Origin: Asterias amurensis
Taxonomy: Eukaryota > Echinodermata > Asteroidea > Forcipulatida > Asteriidae
Assembly (NCBI RefSeq): GCF_032118995.1
Contig: NC_092648.1
Coordinates: 15,001-79,000, forward strand
Direction of reading: 5' to 3'
DNA length: 64,000 nt
Positions 1 through 13,258 of this stretch are shown in pieces (the first letter of the stretch is position 1; each line of letters begins with the position of its first letter). The notes beneath the pieces were generated by a model. It did no database searches. It was not told where the DNA came from and saw only the letters and a list, made by a program, of their open reading frames with translations. A program made the translations under genes and the position numbers.

Positions 1-2437
1 GGGGCAGAGGGGGTGGAACTGTGTGCCCATGACACCGGGTTGATGAACTAATTTTTAGTTAACACACGGCGTACTAGTAAAGAAAGTGAAGGGTGTAATT
101 GGAGCTGATCACCGTTGATTGTTTTATAGTTTAATGAAACAAACAATATTCCCCTTCAACAAACATACATGTACTATTGTCAAGATACAGAGATATAACA
201 CATGTAGTCTTGTTGTACAATCATCTGTGTCACTGGTAAGGGTTAACGATTTATACAGAGATAACATACATACGTGTACAGTTCTAATAAAAACATTAAA
301 TAGTGTGCGTTTTTTTCTCATTATTGTCTGGGTACCTCAGAGTCGCACGACTACAATTTTGCAATGGTCAATGTCAAATTAATGTTCACATATGTTTTAT
401 TTAATTTATGCAATAGAAGACCAGTATCCAGTATGACTTTTTACAAGCAAAAATTGTGTCACGTACATTAAACATGACAGTTCAAACCAAGAGACTTGGG
501 GGAATAAAACAAAATGTTAATGACGTTTAATAACTTCTGTACTGGGCTGGGTTACTTTAAGTTTATGTTTTGCGTCACACTGGAAACTTCAATACTTTAA
601 TTGGTTTAGGGAAGGTTCACAATTACTTGCATTGTATTCGGCACTTTGTAGTGCTATATGGGGGTTCCACATTGTGATTAGGTTGTAAGTACGTTATTAT
701 TGTTTGGCCGGTTTAGTGTTTACCGTCGTTTTACGCGGTTTGACGCTATTGACGCTGTAGTTGTCGCGATGATTTTCAGGATTTAATATTTAGGTAATTT
801 GAAAAGTACACTAGTGTTAATGAAGGTCAGTCGGTCTCCTTTGATGGTCAAAGAAATTATTGACGGTGTGATGGGGCCATCACGGAGGTTTTATGGGGGT
901 CACAGACAGTTCGGAAGATGGTAGATGGTCAGTGATGGTATGCATCGGGTGCGCCGTTCAGTGTTCACGCTGTTTTAAATAAAAATTTATTGAAAAAAAT
1001 TTATTGAAAAAAATTAATTAATGACGGTCTTTTTGATGTCTTCACGCTGTATAGAGCCATCTTGACGGTGTTTTAAAAGAAATTACGTTCAATTCAATTG
1101 ACGCTCGTTTTCCTACATTTGTATTTTGTCGTATGCCTCATTTGCATATACCTATAGCTAATGCAGCCCCACCCTACCCAGTAACCCACAAATACAAATT
1201 AAATTAACCCCGCCCACAAATAATTGCCACTCTAAAAGTGGCGCGTGACTTTGTGGTCGGGTTGTGGATCACTCTATGTTCGTAGAGAATATCCACTGCA
1301 TGTATAGCGCGCCTAGCGGTGAAGCTTACCGCAGCAGGGAACCATACTATCCACTGCCTCATCACATCTAACGAAGCTTCAGGGTTCATATATAAGTGCA
1401 TTCAAGTTCCAAACATCCTAGTCATGGTTGCTAATTGTTGCTAAAAGTCGTCAGAGAAATACACATTCAGCACATACAGTTCTACCGAACCTTACAAAAC
1501 TTATCTCAAAAATGATTTGTTATTGTTTTTTATAAGATTACAGCGGAAGATGCTTCAAAAACAACGCGACATTACCGAAAAGCCATATTTTCACGGTCGA
1601 AACTTGTCGATTTCATATGCAAACTATCGTTTTCAGCGCTGAAAGTGAACCAATCACAGACCATTCAGTTTTTTTTAACAAACCAATCGGAAACAAATAG
1701 CATGTAAGCCGGTCTCTCAATCACAAACCCTTCAGGTCATCCACGATAACATAGTACGACGATCACCAAGAACAGCTAAAAACAACCATTTCTTAATAAT
1801 AAGCCAACAGGAAACAAATTCTACATTGCCGGGATCAACAAAGAGATTCAAGTATTAAGGTAAGTCTCACGTTTCAGATTGTTTGGACACGATGTCTACA
1901 TATTCAGACCGAACAAGTAGAAAAACAAACTTTGTGTCTGTGGCCAATAAGCAATAGTCTAGCGATGCATTGTAACCGTAACACTCTGGGATATTTAACC
2001 ATAATGACACACAAGTTAAATTTCAAGTGGTATAGATGACACAGCTCGGCAAAAAAACAATAACACACGTTTAGCAACATGGGCATGGAGAGGAGGCAAA
2101 ATATTATATAATAAAATATTTCAGACAACAAACAAAATCGTAATACTAATTAACAACGCTTTTTAATAGACATCTGTTTCGGTTGTCATCAAATGCTAAG
2201 ATTTTTATACCACAATCAGTAACCAAATCTGTTAATACTAAGAAGGTTGATTATCGGTGGTTTAGAGAAGAAGGTTTCTTTCAAGTAGGGATAAACACAA
2301 AAATAACAATTGATCAGTGCAACTACAACAGTTCAACATAATATATTTATCCAACTGTTGTTTAAAAAAAACAATTGATAGATCAACTTTAGAGATGAAC
2401 TTTTAGAGAGTTCAAATAGTGTCACTTTAAGGGAAGG
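1..2437. other. No gene seen
   Basis: AT-rich sequence with only short frames. A small duplicated run AAAAATTTATTGAAAAAAAT lies near 980-1015. I see no domain, RNA gene or element end. Confidence 0.5.
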
Positions 2438-2995
2438 GTTACATTGGAGTAGGTAGCACTCCTAATGTAACGGCATTACAAACTATTCATATACTAGCAT
2501 CAACAATTAATAAAGCAACAGGTAACAGTGGACTAACACTCTTAATGTAAGGGCATTACAAACTGTTCATTACTAGCATCAACAATTAATAAAGCAACAG
2601 GTAACAGTGGACTAACACTCTTAATGTAAGGGCATTACAACTGCTCATTACTAGCATCAACAATTAATAAAGCAACAGGTAACAGTGGACTAACACTCTT
2701 AATGTAAAGGCATTACAAACTGTTCATTACTAGCATCAACAATTAATAAAGCAACAGGTTACAGTGGACTAACACTCTTAATGTAAGGGCATTACAAACT
2801 GTTCATTACTAGTATCAACAATTAATCAAGCAACAGGTTACAGTGGAGTAACACTCTTACATATGTAAGGGTAAATACACTTGCACATGTAACGGTCTTA
2901 CTCCACTGTAAACTATTGCTTACTAGGATGTCTAAAGGGACCTGGTTACATTGGGATAACACTCTTACACATGTAAGGGCATTACAGAGTAGTGC
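2438..2995 (+). repeat. 79-bp tandem repeat, about six copies
   Basis: The unit contains CAGTGGACTAACACTCTTAA, TGTAAGGGCATTACAAACTG and ACTAGCATCAACAATTAAT. The first copy starts near 2438 and the array decays after about 2870. An inverted pair (ACAGTGGAGTAACAC and GTCTTACTCCACTGT) lies at about 2837-2912. Confidence 0.93.
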
Positions 2996-3623
2996 TTACT
3001 ACAATAAATACAAACTTTTGTATATTCAATTGCAACGACATTTCACATTACAGTAATGTGGTTATGTAAAAGCATGACCAAGAATTACAGGCCAAAGTTT
3101 GACAGCAACAAGAAAACATTTTCACATATGACAACAACACTTCTCAGAGTGCATTTTAAGTCTATTAGCCTGTTAAACAGGAACTTATTTTCAGGCAGGT
3201 AAACTTAACTATATTCACACATTGAATGCACCCCAAAAAGTTCAGGTGGTTTTTCAAGACCTGACTGAATCAAGATAACTCTCAATAACAAAGATAACTA
3301 CAAATGGGGTCTAAGGACATTTCAGCAGGTCAAATGGACACACCCACTAATAATAAGTTTTATCAGGTTAAAGATTCAAATGGGGTCTGCGGCCATAGAC
3401 CGGTGGTTTACAAAATGTATGACAGTACCCATGCCTCGATACATGGCACTTTACAAAGTCTTTTCATCGTGCTTTTTTAAGGTTCACTCTCCAGCTGATA
3501 GTAAAAGCTCTACGTTGAGGTACCTGAACATTTAATGACTGTCAAATATGTTACTTGACATTCAGTGTAGTAAAAACATAGTTTCAATTACTCGGTACAT
3601 AAATTAACTATTTTTTTGGTTAA
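2996..3623. other. No gene seen
   Basis: Only short frames and no repeat structure that I recognise. Confidence 0.5.
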
Positions 3624-3989
3624 ACACACTGCACACTATTGTCAACGACCAAATCTTCTCACATGCTGTATCTGAAAATATACAAAACAAAACAAACCTG
3701 TGAAAATTTGAGCCCAATTGGTCGTGGAGGGTTCCGAGAATAATTGACGAAAAAACACCCTTGTCACATAAAGTTGTGTGCTTTTAGATGGTGCATTTAG
3801 AGACCTTATTAATTCGAAATCTGAGATCTCAAAATCAAATTTTTGGAAAATTAATTCTGTCTAGAAACTACTCTACTGCAGAGGAAGCCGTTTCTCACAA
3901 TGTTTTGTACCATCAAGTTCTCCCCATTACTCATCATCAATTTAATGCCAATAATTATTTTCAGTAGTTTACCAAGGTGTCCACTGCCT
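3624..3989 (+). mobile_element. TTAA-type MITE, diverged copy
   Basis: Left flank TTAA, then ACACACTGCACACTATTGTC; right end AAGGTGTCCACTGCCT. The interior shares the family core (CCTGTGAAAATTTGAG, TTTCTCACAATGTTTT) with the better copy at 11904-12291. Non-coding; mobilised, if ever, by a piggyBac- or Kolobok-like transposase acting in trans. Confidence 0.75.
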
Positions 3990-4004
3990 TTCACTTTACT
4001 AAAT

Positions 4005-4190
4005 TACCTACAGTACAAATAAAGTTTACTTCAAAGAAAATTTAGTGTTCTTTAATTACACTATATGTCCTCCAAGGGAAATTTACTGTAGTTTAATAAA
4101 AGTATGTACTTCAAGGAAAATTTACAGCACTTGTTTTACAATATGTAATTCAGGGAAATTTACTATACTTTCATTACAGTATGTACAGAA
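4005..4190 (+). repeat. Degenerate approximately 55-bp tandem repeat
   Basis: Three to four diverged copies share a core of the type TTCAAGGAAAATTTACAG followed by TTTTACAATATGTA. Copy limits are uncertain. Confidence 0.6.
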
Positions 4191-5308
4191 ACACCTTTAC
4201 AATTTTAAATCACACTTTCACGTTATTTTCAAAATTAGGTTTGATTATTAAAGTCACTGTATTTTGTGTAAAATTGCTGTTTTAATTCTATGAATTTAAT
4301 ATTATTGTTGGTTTCTTTCTAAAGGAATAAAATAAGTGTCTTTGTTTCAAAACAACAGGTCATCAACAAAATTTGTTTCCTTTATGTTTTGATAATGTAT
4401 TGTTCTTTCAGTCCTCAAATTTGGACACTTTGAAAAGCATCAACACCATTTACTGACTGTTTTGGAAAACTTCACATTTGGAAACAATGTTTTTCACCTG
4501 TTTCCTGTCAACTTGAAACTTTTAATGATCGAGCAGCAACTTTGCTTTTGTTTATGTTTTCAGGACTTACCAAGTAAATCAGATTACATAATGCTGCTTC
4601 TTATTATAATAATTTTTATTTTATTTTTGTTACTTTTTTTAATTACTAATATTTGTTGACATGTTATATTTCGACCTTTTGGGTGTAAAACTTGTATTCA
4701 GTTTTCGGCCTGATATATACTTACATCAGTTTATTTCACATTTCATATTTCATTCATGTTCTATTTGCATTTAAAACAACGCAAACAGTTATCTCTGATG
4801 CATTCATTTACAATGCCTTGTAGCTAGTCTAACAATACTTTAATAATCAGTACCCACAAAATGCAAGGACTGGTATAAAATACAAGTCTACTTTCAAGCG
4901 CCACCCAGACTTCGCGTACGTTTAACGAATGTACAAATGGCTTGAGCCCATGCTTTTTCTTCCAGGAGTATCTCGACATTGTACACTTGTTTCACGGATT
5001 GTACAATACAAGCTTTTTTGTAAGAAAGGATCTACAGATAATAATATAGCTTCTGTCCCAAGAAGTAGTCAATAAGGTTACTTTCTACTTTGATACTTGA
5101 GCCTATTTTATGTCGTTTCAACAGTGTTTGTGACCTTCATGTTCGTGCTCATTGACATTGAACTGGTGTTGTGACCGGGCCACTGCACACATGGGAAGTT
5201 GCATCGTTGTTTGGAATTCTTCACTTTCATCGGTAAGTGTGTTACTATTAATGTACTATACTTAGAATACGTAGGACTAGGTTGTAGGTGGAAGCTCACA
5301 GACTTTTA
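4191..5308. other. No gene seen
   Basis: AT-rich sequence. The short frame at 4462-4659 has only low-complexity hydrophobic residues at its end and no splice or homology support. Confidence 0.5.
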
Positions 5309-5768
5309 GGCAATGAGAACGAAAATGATAGATTTGCGTCCACCGCCCGCATGCTCTGAAAGCTACCGCCGAAAAATTTAATTACTTTCACAAAATTTCA
5401 TTAGTTTCACAAAAAAGGCTATGCATCATCACAAATGTTCAAGTTAAAATCATCAAACAAGGGTAAAAGGTTATATTTACGCATTTTAGTATTGTCATTG
5501 CGATCATTCTGTTTGCAGTTAAACACGCATAAGATCTGCTGCCGTTCATCTGTCGAGCACAATCGACAAATTTGCCCCACAAATATTCTGCGCAATTTTT
5601 AATTTGCGCTATGCAGAATAGGCAAATTTGTGTATCGAGCTCCACTTTGCGCAATTTGAAGATTGCGCATCTTCGTGTGCAAAATAATGAATAAAGAAAA
5701 AAGAAAAAAAGCCTCATGTCCTTTCAAAAATGCCCGGACGCAAATCTAAAACTTTCATTCTCATGGCC
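5309..5768. mobile_element. PIF/Harbinger-like MITE (460 bp, TTA target duplication)
   Basis: The left end GGCAATGAGAACGAAAATGA and the right end (inverted) GGCCATGAGAATGAAAGTTT are both followed by AGATTTGCGTCC, giving a TIR of about 35 bp. TTA flanks both sides (5306-5308 and 5769-5771). A 3-bp TTA duplication is typical of PIF/Harbinger; the superfamily call rests on that alone. The interior carries a nested hairpin (ACAAATTTGCC ... GGCAAATTTGT, about 5567-5633). No transposase. Confidence 0.8.
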
Positions 5769-5771
5769 TTA

Positions 5772-7046
5772 AACAAATAAATAAGGGGAGTCCAAAAAAA
5801 AATTTGCAAACGTTAGCTCATATTTTATAAAATGAAATTAAAAACAGGATTCCAAATTGGATTGGGTTGGCATTTTTATCTAAGTTTCGTCTGTTTGATT
5901 GCGGCATGATTTTAAATTTTCATACCTTAATATGTAAAAGTGGTGCATCAGTTCATCGTAGTCATGATAATTTGTGTTGGTTTTTCAAGACATTTATGCC
6001 AAAACACAACCCCATGAAGTAGGCAGCCCCATGAATACCCACTGACAACAGTAGGCATTAAAACTAAGATCATGGGTCACTTTTTGCCATTTTGTCAGTT
6101 TCATGAGGACAGTAGCTGACTGAGAATCACAGAAGAAAAATAAAAAACAACGGTTTAAGAGCAACATTGTAAACATAGCCCACGATTTGTCACAGGTACA
6201 TGTACTTCTAAAAAACTACAGTAACTATAAAGCTCCCCGTGAGAGAGCCTTATAGTTTCTAGAAGTATGTCACTCTGTCTTCAATTACAAACTTCAATAA
6301 TGGACAGACTCCTTCTAAGTTCTATAATAAATAGAGACAAAGCTGCAGGATATGTTTCTTTTTCAGTACTTCAAGGAAGCAGCTTCATGTAACACATATT
6401 CTAATAACTTTTAAGGTTTTACATTTGACGGAATGGACAGAACTGTGAGGTCCTAATCAATCATGTGTTTGGGGAGTACTTGAGTACAATCAATAAGAAA
6501 GCTATAATGCATAAACTTACAACTATGCTTTTTCGTGTCCCCTTCTAAAAACCCTTTTAATCCTGTCTTGCTAGGAACTTTATAATGTGCCGGTGTTATT
6601 TGTACATATTATAATGAAATTCATCTGAATGACTACATATTAAAACAATTTTGTTTTTCTCTCTCTCTTTCTTTAATAGTTCAAACTACAACTTCTCGGA
6701 TTCTTCCTCGACTTGCTGTCATCACAGAAGGCCACAAGCATGGTGAAACAGAGTGACAATGTCACCTCATAGGCTAAACACTCCAAAAAGAGATTGAACC
6801 TGTTGTGTCGGCAAATGTACCCTGTAGGGATGTAAGCAATTGACCAGTCCGTTGGGACAGTTTCTTTTCCTCTTTTTCGGCCAATTGTGTCAGTTCACCT
6901 GACGGGACAAAAAGTGATTGACGGGACATAATACGACTGACGGGACACTATTTCAAGACGTCACATTATTCTCTTTACTAAATATCAGTAAACAAAAATG
7001 GTTTTTGTTTTTTAGTTCAGGCGAATTGGATAGTAGATACATTTAA
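5772..7046. other. No gene seen; short TGACGGGACA repeats
   Basis: No coding signal. At about 6850-6955 the motif GACGGGACA occurs three times within 60 bp. A segment at 6224-6262 (GAGCCTTATAGTTTCTAGA) recurs at about 37316-37334 inside the Helitron. Confidence 0.5.
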
Positions 7047-7387
7047 TACACTGGACACCTTTGGTAATTGTCGAAGACCAGTCCTTTCACTTGGTGTATC
7101 TCAACATACGCATAAAATAATAAATCTGTAACAATTGGAGCTCAATATTTATCGAAGATAACAGACAATAATGGAAGAAAAAACAGCAAACGTTGTGTTT
7201 TTTCAGATTCTTTAATTTAAGACCTCAGCTGAGGTCTCAAATTCAATTCTAAATATGTTGCTTCACAGGGAGCTGTTTCTCACAATGTTTTATACTATCA
7301 ACAGATCTCCATTGTTAGTTACTACTAAGTAAGTTTGTATGCTAACATTTAATAATTTTGAGTAATTACCAATAGTGTCCAGTGCCA
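7047..7387. mobile_element. TTAA-type MITE, diverged copy
   Basis: Flank TTAA at 7043-7046; left end TACACTGGACACCTTTGGTA, right end ACCAATAGTGTCCAGTGCC. It shares internal blocks (ATCTCAACATACGCATAAAA, CACAATGTTTTATACTATCA) with the other copies, in the opposite orientation to the 11904 copy. Confidence 0.8.
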
Positions 7388-10300
7388 GTACAAAAACAAG
7401 GATATACTTCAGTAAATATGGATTTGTGAAGAATATATGACGATCAAAACCCACCGCAGAAAAATGTATGCTGCCATGGAATGTGAATCTGTTGAAATTG
7501 GGGCTTTCTTGCAGGTAAAATTTGAGTTCTGAAGCTTTGACATTTTTCGGCCCCAGAAATGGACCCTGATATCCAGGACATCACTGTAGTACAATACGAA
7601 AGTGTAAGGCCTCCAGGGCTAAGTTCACAGGGAACTTGGATGGCCCAACGTTGATCACAGAGACCGACGCTCAGAGTGAGCTCACTGGGGTTGACAAGTG
7701 CTTGTTCATTATCAGTTGAATAGTCCACCTACTTTGGAAACTTGAATGAGACAAAGCAAAACAGTCGGCGTGCTAGTGCGTGCGTTTTGGCCTTGATAAA
7801 TTTGCTAGTGCATCGGTCCTCCGAGGAGTGCATTTGGGAAGACAGGTTTGTTGAAGGTATTTCAATTGGATTTGAGAAAGTGAGGCAATTAAAGAGTTTT
7901 TTCACATAGAGCTGTGTGTCAGAGTCCCCTCATTTATGTTCTCACAAACCCCCCAGAGATATTTCCAACCCGGCCCCCGGAGTGCAACAGACAAACAGTA
8001 ACCAGTCGGGCAGTAGATTTCCACCAAAACGAGCTTGCAGCCTTAGCCCGAGACTGCTCGTAGTATTCCCCTGGTCTGAGGTTCACTTTGGATTCGGGAT
8101 AAGGGGAACTTTAGGCCCAGTGGTTAGACTTCTCCCAAGACTCCCAAATTCGAATTAGTCTCGCAGGAAACACGCCACAGTATGTGATCATAATATTTCA
8201 TGTGGGTGTGTAAATTTCACCCGGGATTGGAAAAAAGGTCTCAAAGCTGATATTTAACCATTAATACATATCTTAATTGGATGTGAACTACAACACAAAT
8301 GTGTGATTCAATATTTATCTGCTAATTTAGGGTATCCACACCTGTTCCAGATCCTTCAACTTCAATTGTCATAAACATTTATCAATCTAAGGAGACAAAA
8401 GGGTAAAGTGGTTTTGGACAGCTTAGATTGTCTACTTTGCATGCAGTAATTATTTGAAAGCATATAACGAGCTTTTACAATTCAATGCAAAAAACAACAC
8501 AACATTTATGTGGAATTAGCCAAACAAACATAAGTTTGTCTGGGGATCATGTCATACGCAAGTTAAGTCCAAGGAAGAATGGGTTAGACTCATCATCAGC
8601 AATAATAAGTTGTGACACATCTTATGCATTTTGTGAGCACTGTAATGGAACACAAAGCCTTTTTACGGCCTGGGGTCCGGGCCTGCCTACAGGAACAAAT
8701 TTTGCATTTCAGATGCTCTGTGGTGCAATCTAAGGCAATTAAGAGCCCTAATGGCAAACAAAACAGAACAAAATAAACACCCTCACATACTTCTCAAATG
8801 AATATGGAGTCAAATAATAACAGCCCTTAGTGCGAAGTTACCTGGGTAAAATATGACCAATATATCGCTCAAACAAGTCATAGAGGCCGCAGACTGACAA
8901 TGGCATACAGAGATGGCGCGTCTCAATAAAGTAAACATACAGTAACTACAGTACAAGAGAACAACAAAGTATGGAGATGAAACGCATGTACATGTATTTG
9001 CCCTCTTATGAGACACACAAGTTAGCAAAAACTGGGGGAATATTGTTCACCCCAGAACATGGGGGGGACACCCCTGATTGACGCACATGCGTTGACTGAG
9101 TGTAACCCTGATGTAGCTTCGACAAAAAGAGCATTTGAGGTACTGAGCATTATTTTGAGGTAGTGGTACAGTAGTACATGCATTTATTTTTTAAGGCCAG
9201 CTATGGTTAGTAATGGTGTAAGAGGAAATCGCAGCTTGGAAACAGTTCTATTTAATTTTAGATATTGAAAGTGTACATATATGCAGCACAACTAAACTTC
9301 TTTTCCTTGTGGGGGAAACACTTAATACACATACATGGGTCAGCGCATTGTACACAACACAGCTCTTTCTTATTCGTTAAGACATTTTATTGTGATTATA
9401 AAAGTGGGTACAAATGGACTTGCAATTTGAACACAGCAAATTGTAATTAATCACAGCAGTACCATTAGGATCTATACAGGTAGATTCACAGGTAAATTTA
9501 TGCAGAGTTCTTTTGATTGTTGGAAACAGTTTCTATTGTAAAACAGAATTTCAGAAGCTTTATACTGTGAAACTTCTCAGATTCAAATAAATACATACAG
9601 TGTATGTTTCTACATTGACACATTAATTTTAACTTAAATGTAGGGGCATGCATGCATGAGGGTCTGCACGTTTATAGCCCAGTGGCAGAAGTTTGTGCAG
9701 TAAAGACAAGACAAGGCAGTACCATAAACAGGTTCACAGGCAAAATATTTCTTGGAACTATCCGTTCAATTGTTTTAATACTTTATAAATGTAGTTGTAT
9801 ACAATCTTAAAAAACGGGCCCATTTTTTAGATAGCAGAAACTTCCCAGCAAATGTCAACAAAGAAATAATAATCCCTATAGGGATACACACTCTGAAGAG
9901 CATTACTGCCATTATGCTTCTTATATTTAAAAGGCAATGTATTTACTTCACAGTGAAATGTGTCTCAAAGTGCACTTTACTATACAAAGCTGCTGTAATT
10001 CTTACTACATGTATGTAAGTCTTTAATTAGTCATTTTAAAATGTATACAAACCATTTGATCAGAAGACTTCAGTTACAAGTTTAGTCATATTGCTGGTTA
10101 GCAAATTTAAAAGCATGTTAATTGTAAGATTAGATTGGGGCGTCTGAATTTATCGAAACGGGATTTTGTACAATTAGTGTATACCTTTGATTCTTTGAAC
10201 CATATCAATGGTAGAGAATACAATAAAATGAACCTGTGACAAATTAATTTTAATCCGCTTCAGGAGTCGCAATGTGATTACAAAAATCATCCACTGTTGA

Positions 10301-11055
10301 ATAGCTCACTTAATAAGTAGTGGGGTTTCAAAAGACTACAAAATCATTTAAATTGTTTAATCTAGTTAAAACTTGACGTTTATCTAATAGGCAAAACAGT
10401 GGACATTAACTAATTAACAATGTTGGTTTTACACAAAAGTACAATTTGATTCACTTTACGACCATTTGGATATCTTTATCATACCACAGCAGTCTCCACT
10501 CACAAACAGGGCCATTCCAATAAGGAGTTCAAATCAATCTAACAGTAACTATGTTTCTATCAGAACTTCCTATTTGTACACGTATGTATTCTTTGTGAAG
10601 AGATCAGTCCTTGTACAAGCTTAGGCTTCTTGTCTGCGACCTCCCACTATATGATTAACTTCTGTTAAGTAGTTTTTCATTATATTGCACTACCTAATGG
10701 TATGGAAAATAAACCTAATATCTGAACCACCATAATTTAAGTGTGCCACAAACTAGAAAAAGAAGAGTGGACTCAAAAGCTATTAAACTCCCACCAGTAA
10801 ACAAACACTAAATTAAAAGCAAATCAAAAACATGACAATAAGCGTCATACATTAGCCTTTTACCTTTACTAAATTGTATTGGACTTCAGTTTCCATCCTA
10901 TTGGCTAATTGAAGGAGGTTTACAGTCACCAAGTACTGGTTCTATTCTATTTGATTCTATTCTATTCTACTGTCCTATATTTAACGATTCTTTTTAGGAG
11001 ATTTCTTCAACATAGTTAATTGATGGGCTATCTTTGCCTGAGTCTAAAGATGGAG
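7388..11055. other. No gene seen
   Basis: 3.7 kb without recognisable exons. Weak tRNA-like boxes (CAGTGGTTAGAC and AAATTCGAATT, about 8118-8156) may be a SINE scrap. A short (TTCTA)n tract lies near 10940-10970. Confidence 0.5.
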
Positions 11056-11067
11056 TTTGACCGTAAA

Positions 11068-11150
11068 GAAGCAGCACGCACCTCCGCACAAGGCAGAAGT
11101 GCCACACACCTCCGCATCAATGCAGAAGTGGCACGCACCTTTGCATGATG
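11068..11150 (+). repeat. Short approximately 40-bp repeat, about 2.5 copies
   Basis: GCACGCACCTCCGCA..GCAGAAGTG is repeated with slight changes, ending GTGGCACGCACCTTTGCAT. Confidence 0.7.
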
Positions 11151-11307
11151 AGTGCAATCTCACAATGTCACCATTATAGGAGCTGATCACCCATGATGAG
11201 AGACAGACCATACTGGGATACAATGCAAGACATCATACTGGGGTGACGAGCCTTCTAAACGCTGTCGCCTCCATCTTTTGAGTTTAATTAGGTTTACAAA
11301 TGTAGAC

Positions 11308-11390
11308 TAACCCCCCCTTCACACTGCATAATCCCACTCCCCCCATCCCCACCCCCCCTCCCCACCCCCCCCCCTCCCCCCAAAAAGATA
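11308..11390. repeat. C-rich tract (G-quadruplex-prone on - strand)
   Basis: About 80 bp made almost only of C runs of 5-9 separated by A, T or CA, followed by an A-rich tract. On the - strand at least four G runs could stack. Confidence 0.8.
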
Positions 11391-11903
11391 AAAATAAAAA
11401 ATAAAAGTATGTTCCCGAGGCTTTGCACTCATGAAATGTTAGCTTGGTAGCAGAATAATTCCATTCCAATATTGTGCATGTGGCGTGATTGTGTCCAGGA
11501 AAGGTTTTTCATACTCACAGTCCTCACTTGTTACAATGTAGTCACTTGGGAAGTTGGATCCAAAGTGTCCTCTTGTCCAATTAGTACAAATTATTAAAAC
11601 CAAACACCCAACACAAATACATGTCACTTTTATTCTAAAGATAAGGTATTCCATTATTCTTCAAAAGAAGTCTTAATAATAAGGTATAGCATTATCACTC
11701 AGTTTTTGGTCAGGAAAACACATTAAATTTGTGGACATACCAAATCTTTAAAATTAAAAGTATTTCAATTGAGAGCTGACAACTCATCACAATTACACAT
11801 TAATGCCTAAGAATAAACATAAAAGTAAAAATTACCAGACACTTCTTTACTGCAGGTACACATGATTTATTCGCAATAACAAACTTTACAATACCCAATT
11901 AAA

Positions 11904-12291
11904 GGCAGTGGACACTATTGGTAATTACTAAAAATAGTTATTGGCATAAAACCTTTCTTGGTAATGAGCAATGGATATAGGTTGATGGTATAAAACTTTG
12001 TGAGAAACGGCTCCCTCTGAAGTGCCATAGTTTTCGAGAAAGAAGTAATTTTACACAAATTTAATTTCGTGACCTCGAGTTAAGAACTTGAGGTCTTGAA
12101 ATCAACCATCTAAACGCACACAAGTTCGTGTTGCAAGGGTTGTTTTTCTTTCATTATTATCCCGCAACTTTGATGACCAATTGAGCTCAAATTTTCACAG
12201 GTTTGTTATTTTATGCATACAGTATGTTGAGATACATGTACACCAATTGTGAAGGCTAGTCTTTGACAACTACCAATGGTGTCCACTGCCT
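11904..12291 (+). mobile_element. TTAA-type MITE, best-preserved copy (388 bp)
   Basis: Perfect TTAA on both sides (11900-11903 and 12292-12295). Ends AGGCAGTGGACACTATTGGT and (inverted) AGGCAGTGGACACCATTGGT. The interior contains the family core (GTGAGAAACGGCTCCCTCTG) and a central inverted repeat around GAGTTAAGAACTTGAGGTCT. TTAA duplications occur in piggyBac and Kolobok superfamilies; TIR sequence alone does not let me choose. No coding capacity. Confidence 0.9.
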
Positions 12292-12789
12292 TTAAAACAG
12301 CATTGCTTTTTATTTCAAATTAAAAAACAATTTGAAGAAATAAATTAACATAAACAAGTACAGGTACACGTATGTATTCACAAACACGTAACAAGACAGA
12401 TAAACCGCAAAGTTGTCAGCTCACAATTAAAATATTTCAAAGCCATGGCACAACAATTTCTATTAATTGTCATATCGAACACTCGTATTGAAAAAAGGAT
12501 TAAACATTTTTTTTTTTTAAAGGATTAATAATAATAAAAAAAAAAAAGGTATGTTGTTGTAACTCCTAAGCTTGAGTGTAAATGAGGAGTGTACAATTTT
12601 GTGAACTTCTGGGAATATAAAGTATACTATCTGATTGGAATTTCACAGATTAAGTCATAATGCAAATGGCATTATCAAGGTGTACAAAAGGGCGATAGTT
12701 CCATACCTTTGACCTTTATACCCCAGAAACAAATGGAACTTTCTGTTCTCTCAAGTTGCAAGTTCCCCCCCAAAAAAACATAATTACAC
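12292..12789. other. No gene seen
   Basis: AT-rich, with an A/T homopolymer region at 12508-12548. Confidence 0.5.
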
Positions 12790-13031
12790 AACTGAGTTTG
12801 CCCGGAGGCTAGAGGCAGTGTGAATCCTCGCTTAGCAGCAGGTTCTGCAAATGATTTAATAGATTTGCATCCAGAATAAAGAATATTAATTTGGTTTGTA
12901 CCCATATACACTGATGAATTGCCACTCTTTACTCCGTACTTACCCGAGTAAAAAATCACAGGCATATTACTCGGTTGGGATTCGAACCCACGACCGTTGC
13001 AAATCTAGAGCAGTGTCATACCAACTAGACC
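12790..13031 (-). mobile_element. tRNA-derived SINE
   Basis: The - strand reads CAGTGGTCTAGTTGGTATGA (A-box/D-arm) and GTCGTGGGTTCGAATCCCAA (B-box/T-arm), followed by a SINE body ending GCCTCCGGGCAAACTCAG. The tRNA-like head is at about 12972-13031. Adjacent to a related body at 13032-13258. Confidence 0.8.
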
Positions 13032-13258
13032 ACTGAGATTGCCCGGTGGCTAGAGGCATTTTGAATCGTAAGTGTAGCAGTGGGTACTGCAAAGGATTTA
13101 TAGATGTTACACTTGCATCCGAAATAAAGAATATTAATTTGTTTTTTTACCCTTACACACCAATAATTGTTAGCACTTTATACTCGGAACTTACCAGAGT
13201 TCTGCGAAGAAAAAATATCAAAGGCATAAAAAAAACTATTAATCGGGTGGGATTCAAG
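13032..13258 (-). mobile_element. Second tandem SINE copy, more diverged
   Basis: It shares the body of the neighbouring SINE (ATCCGAAATAAAGAATATTA, TACTCGGAACTTACC) and the end CTAGCCACCGGGCAATCTCA. Its tRNA-like head has decayed to GGATTCAAGG. The two lie head to tail. Confidence 0.7.
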
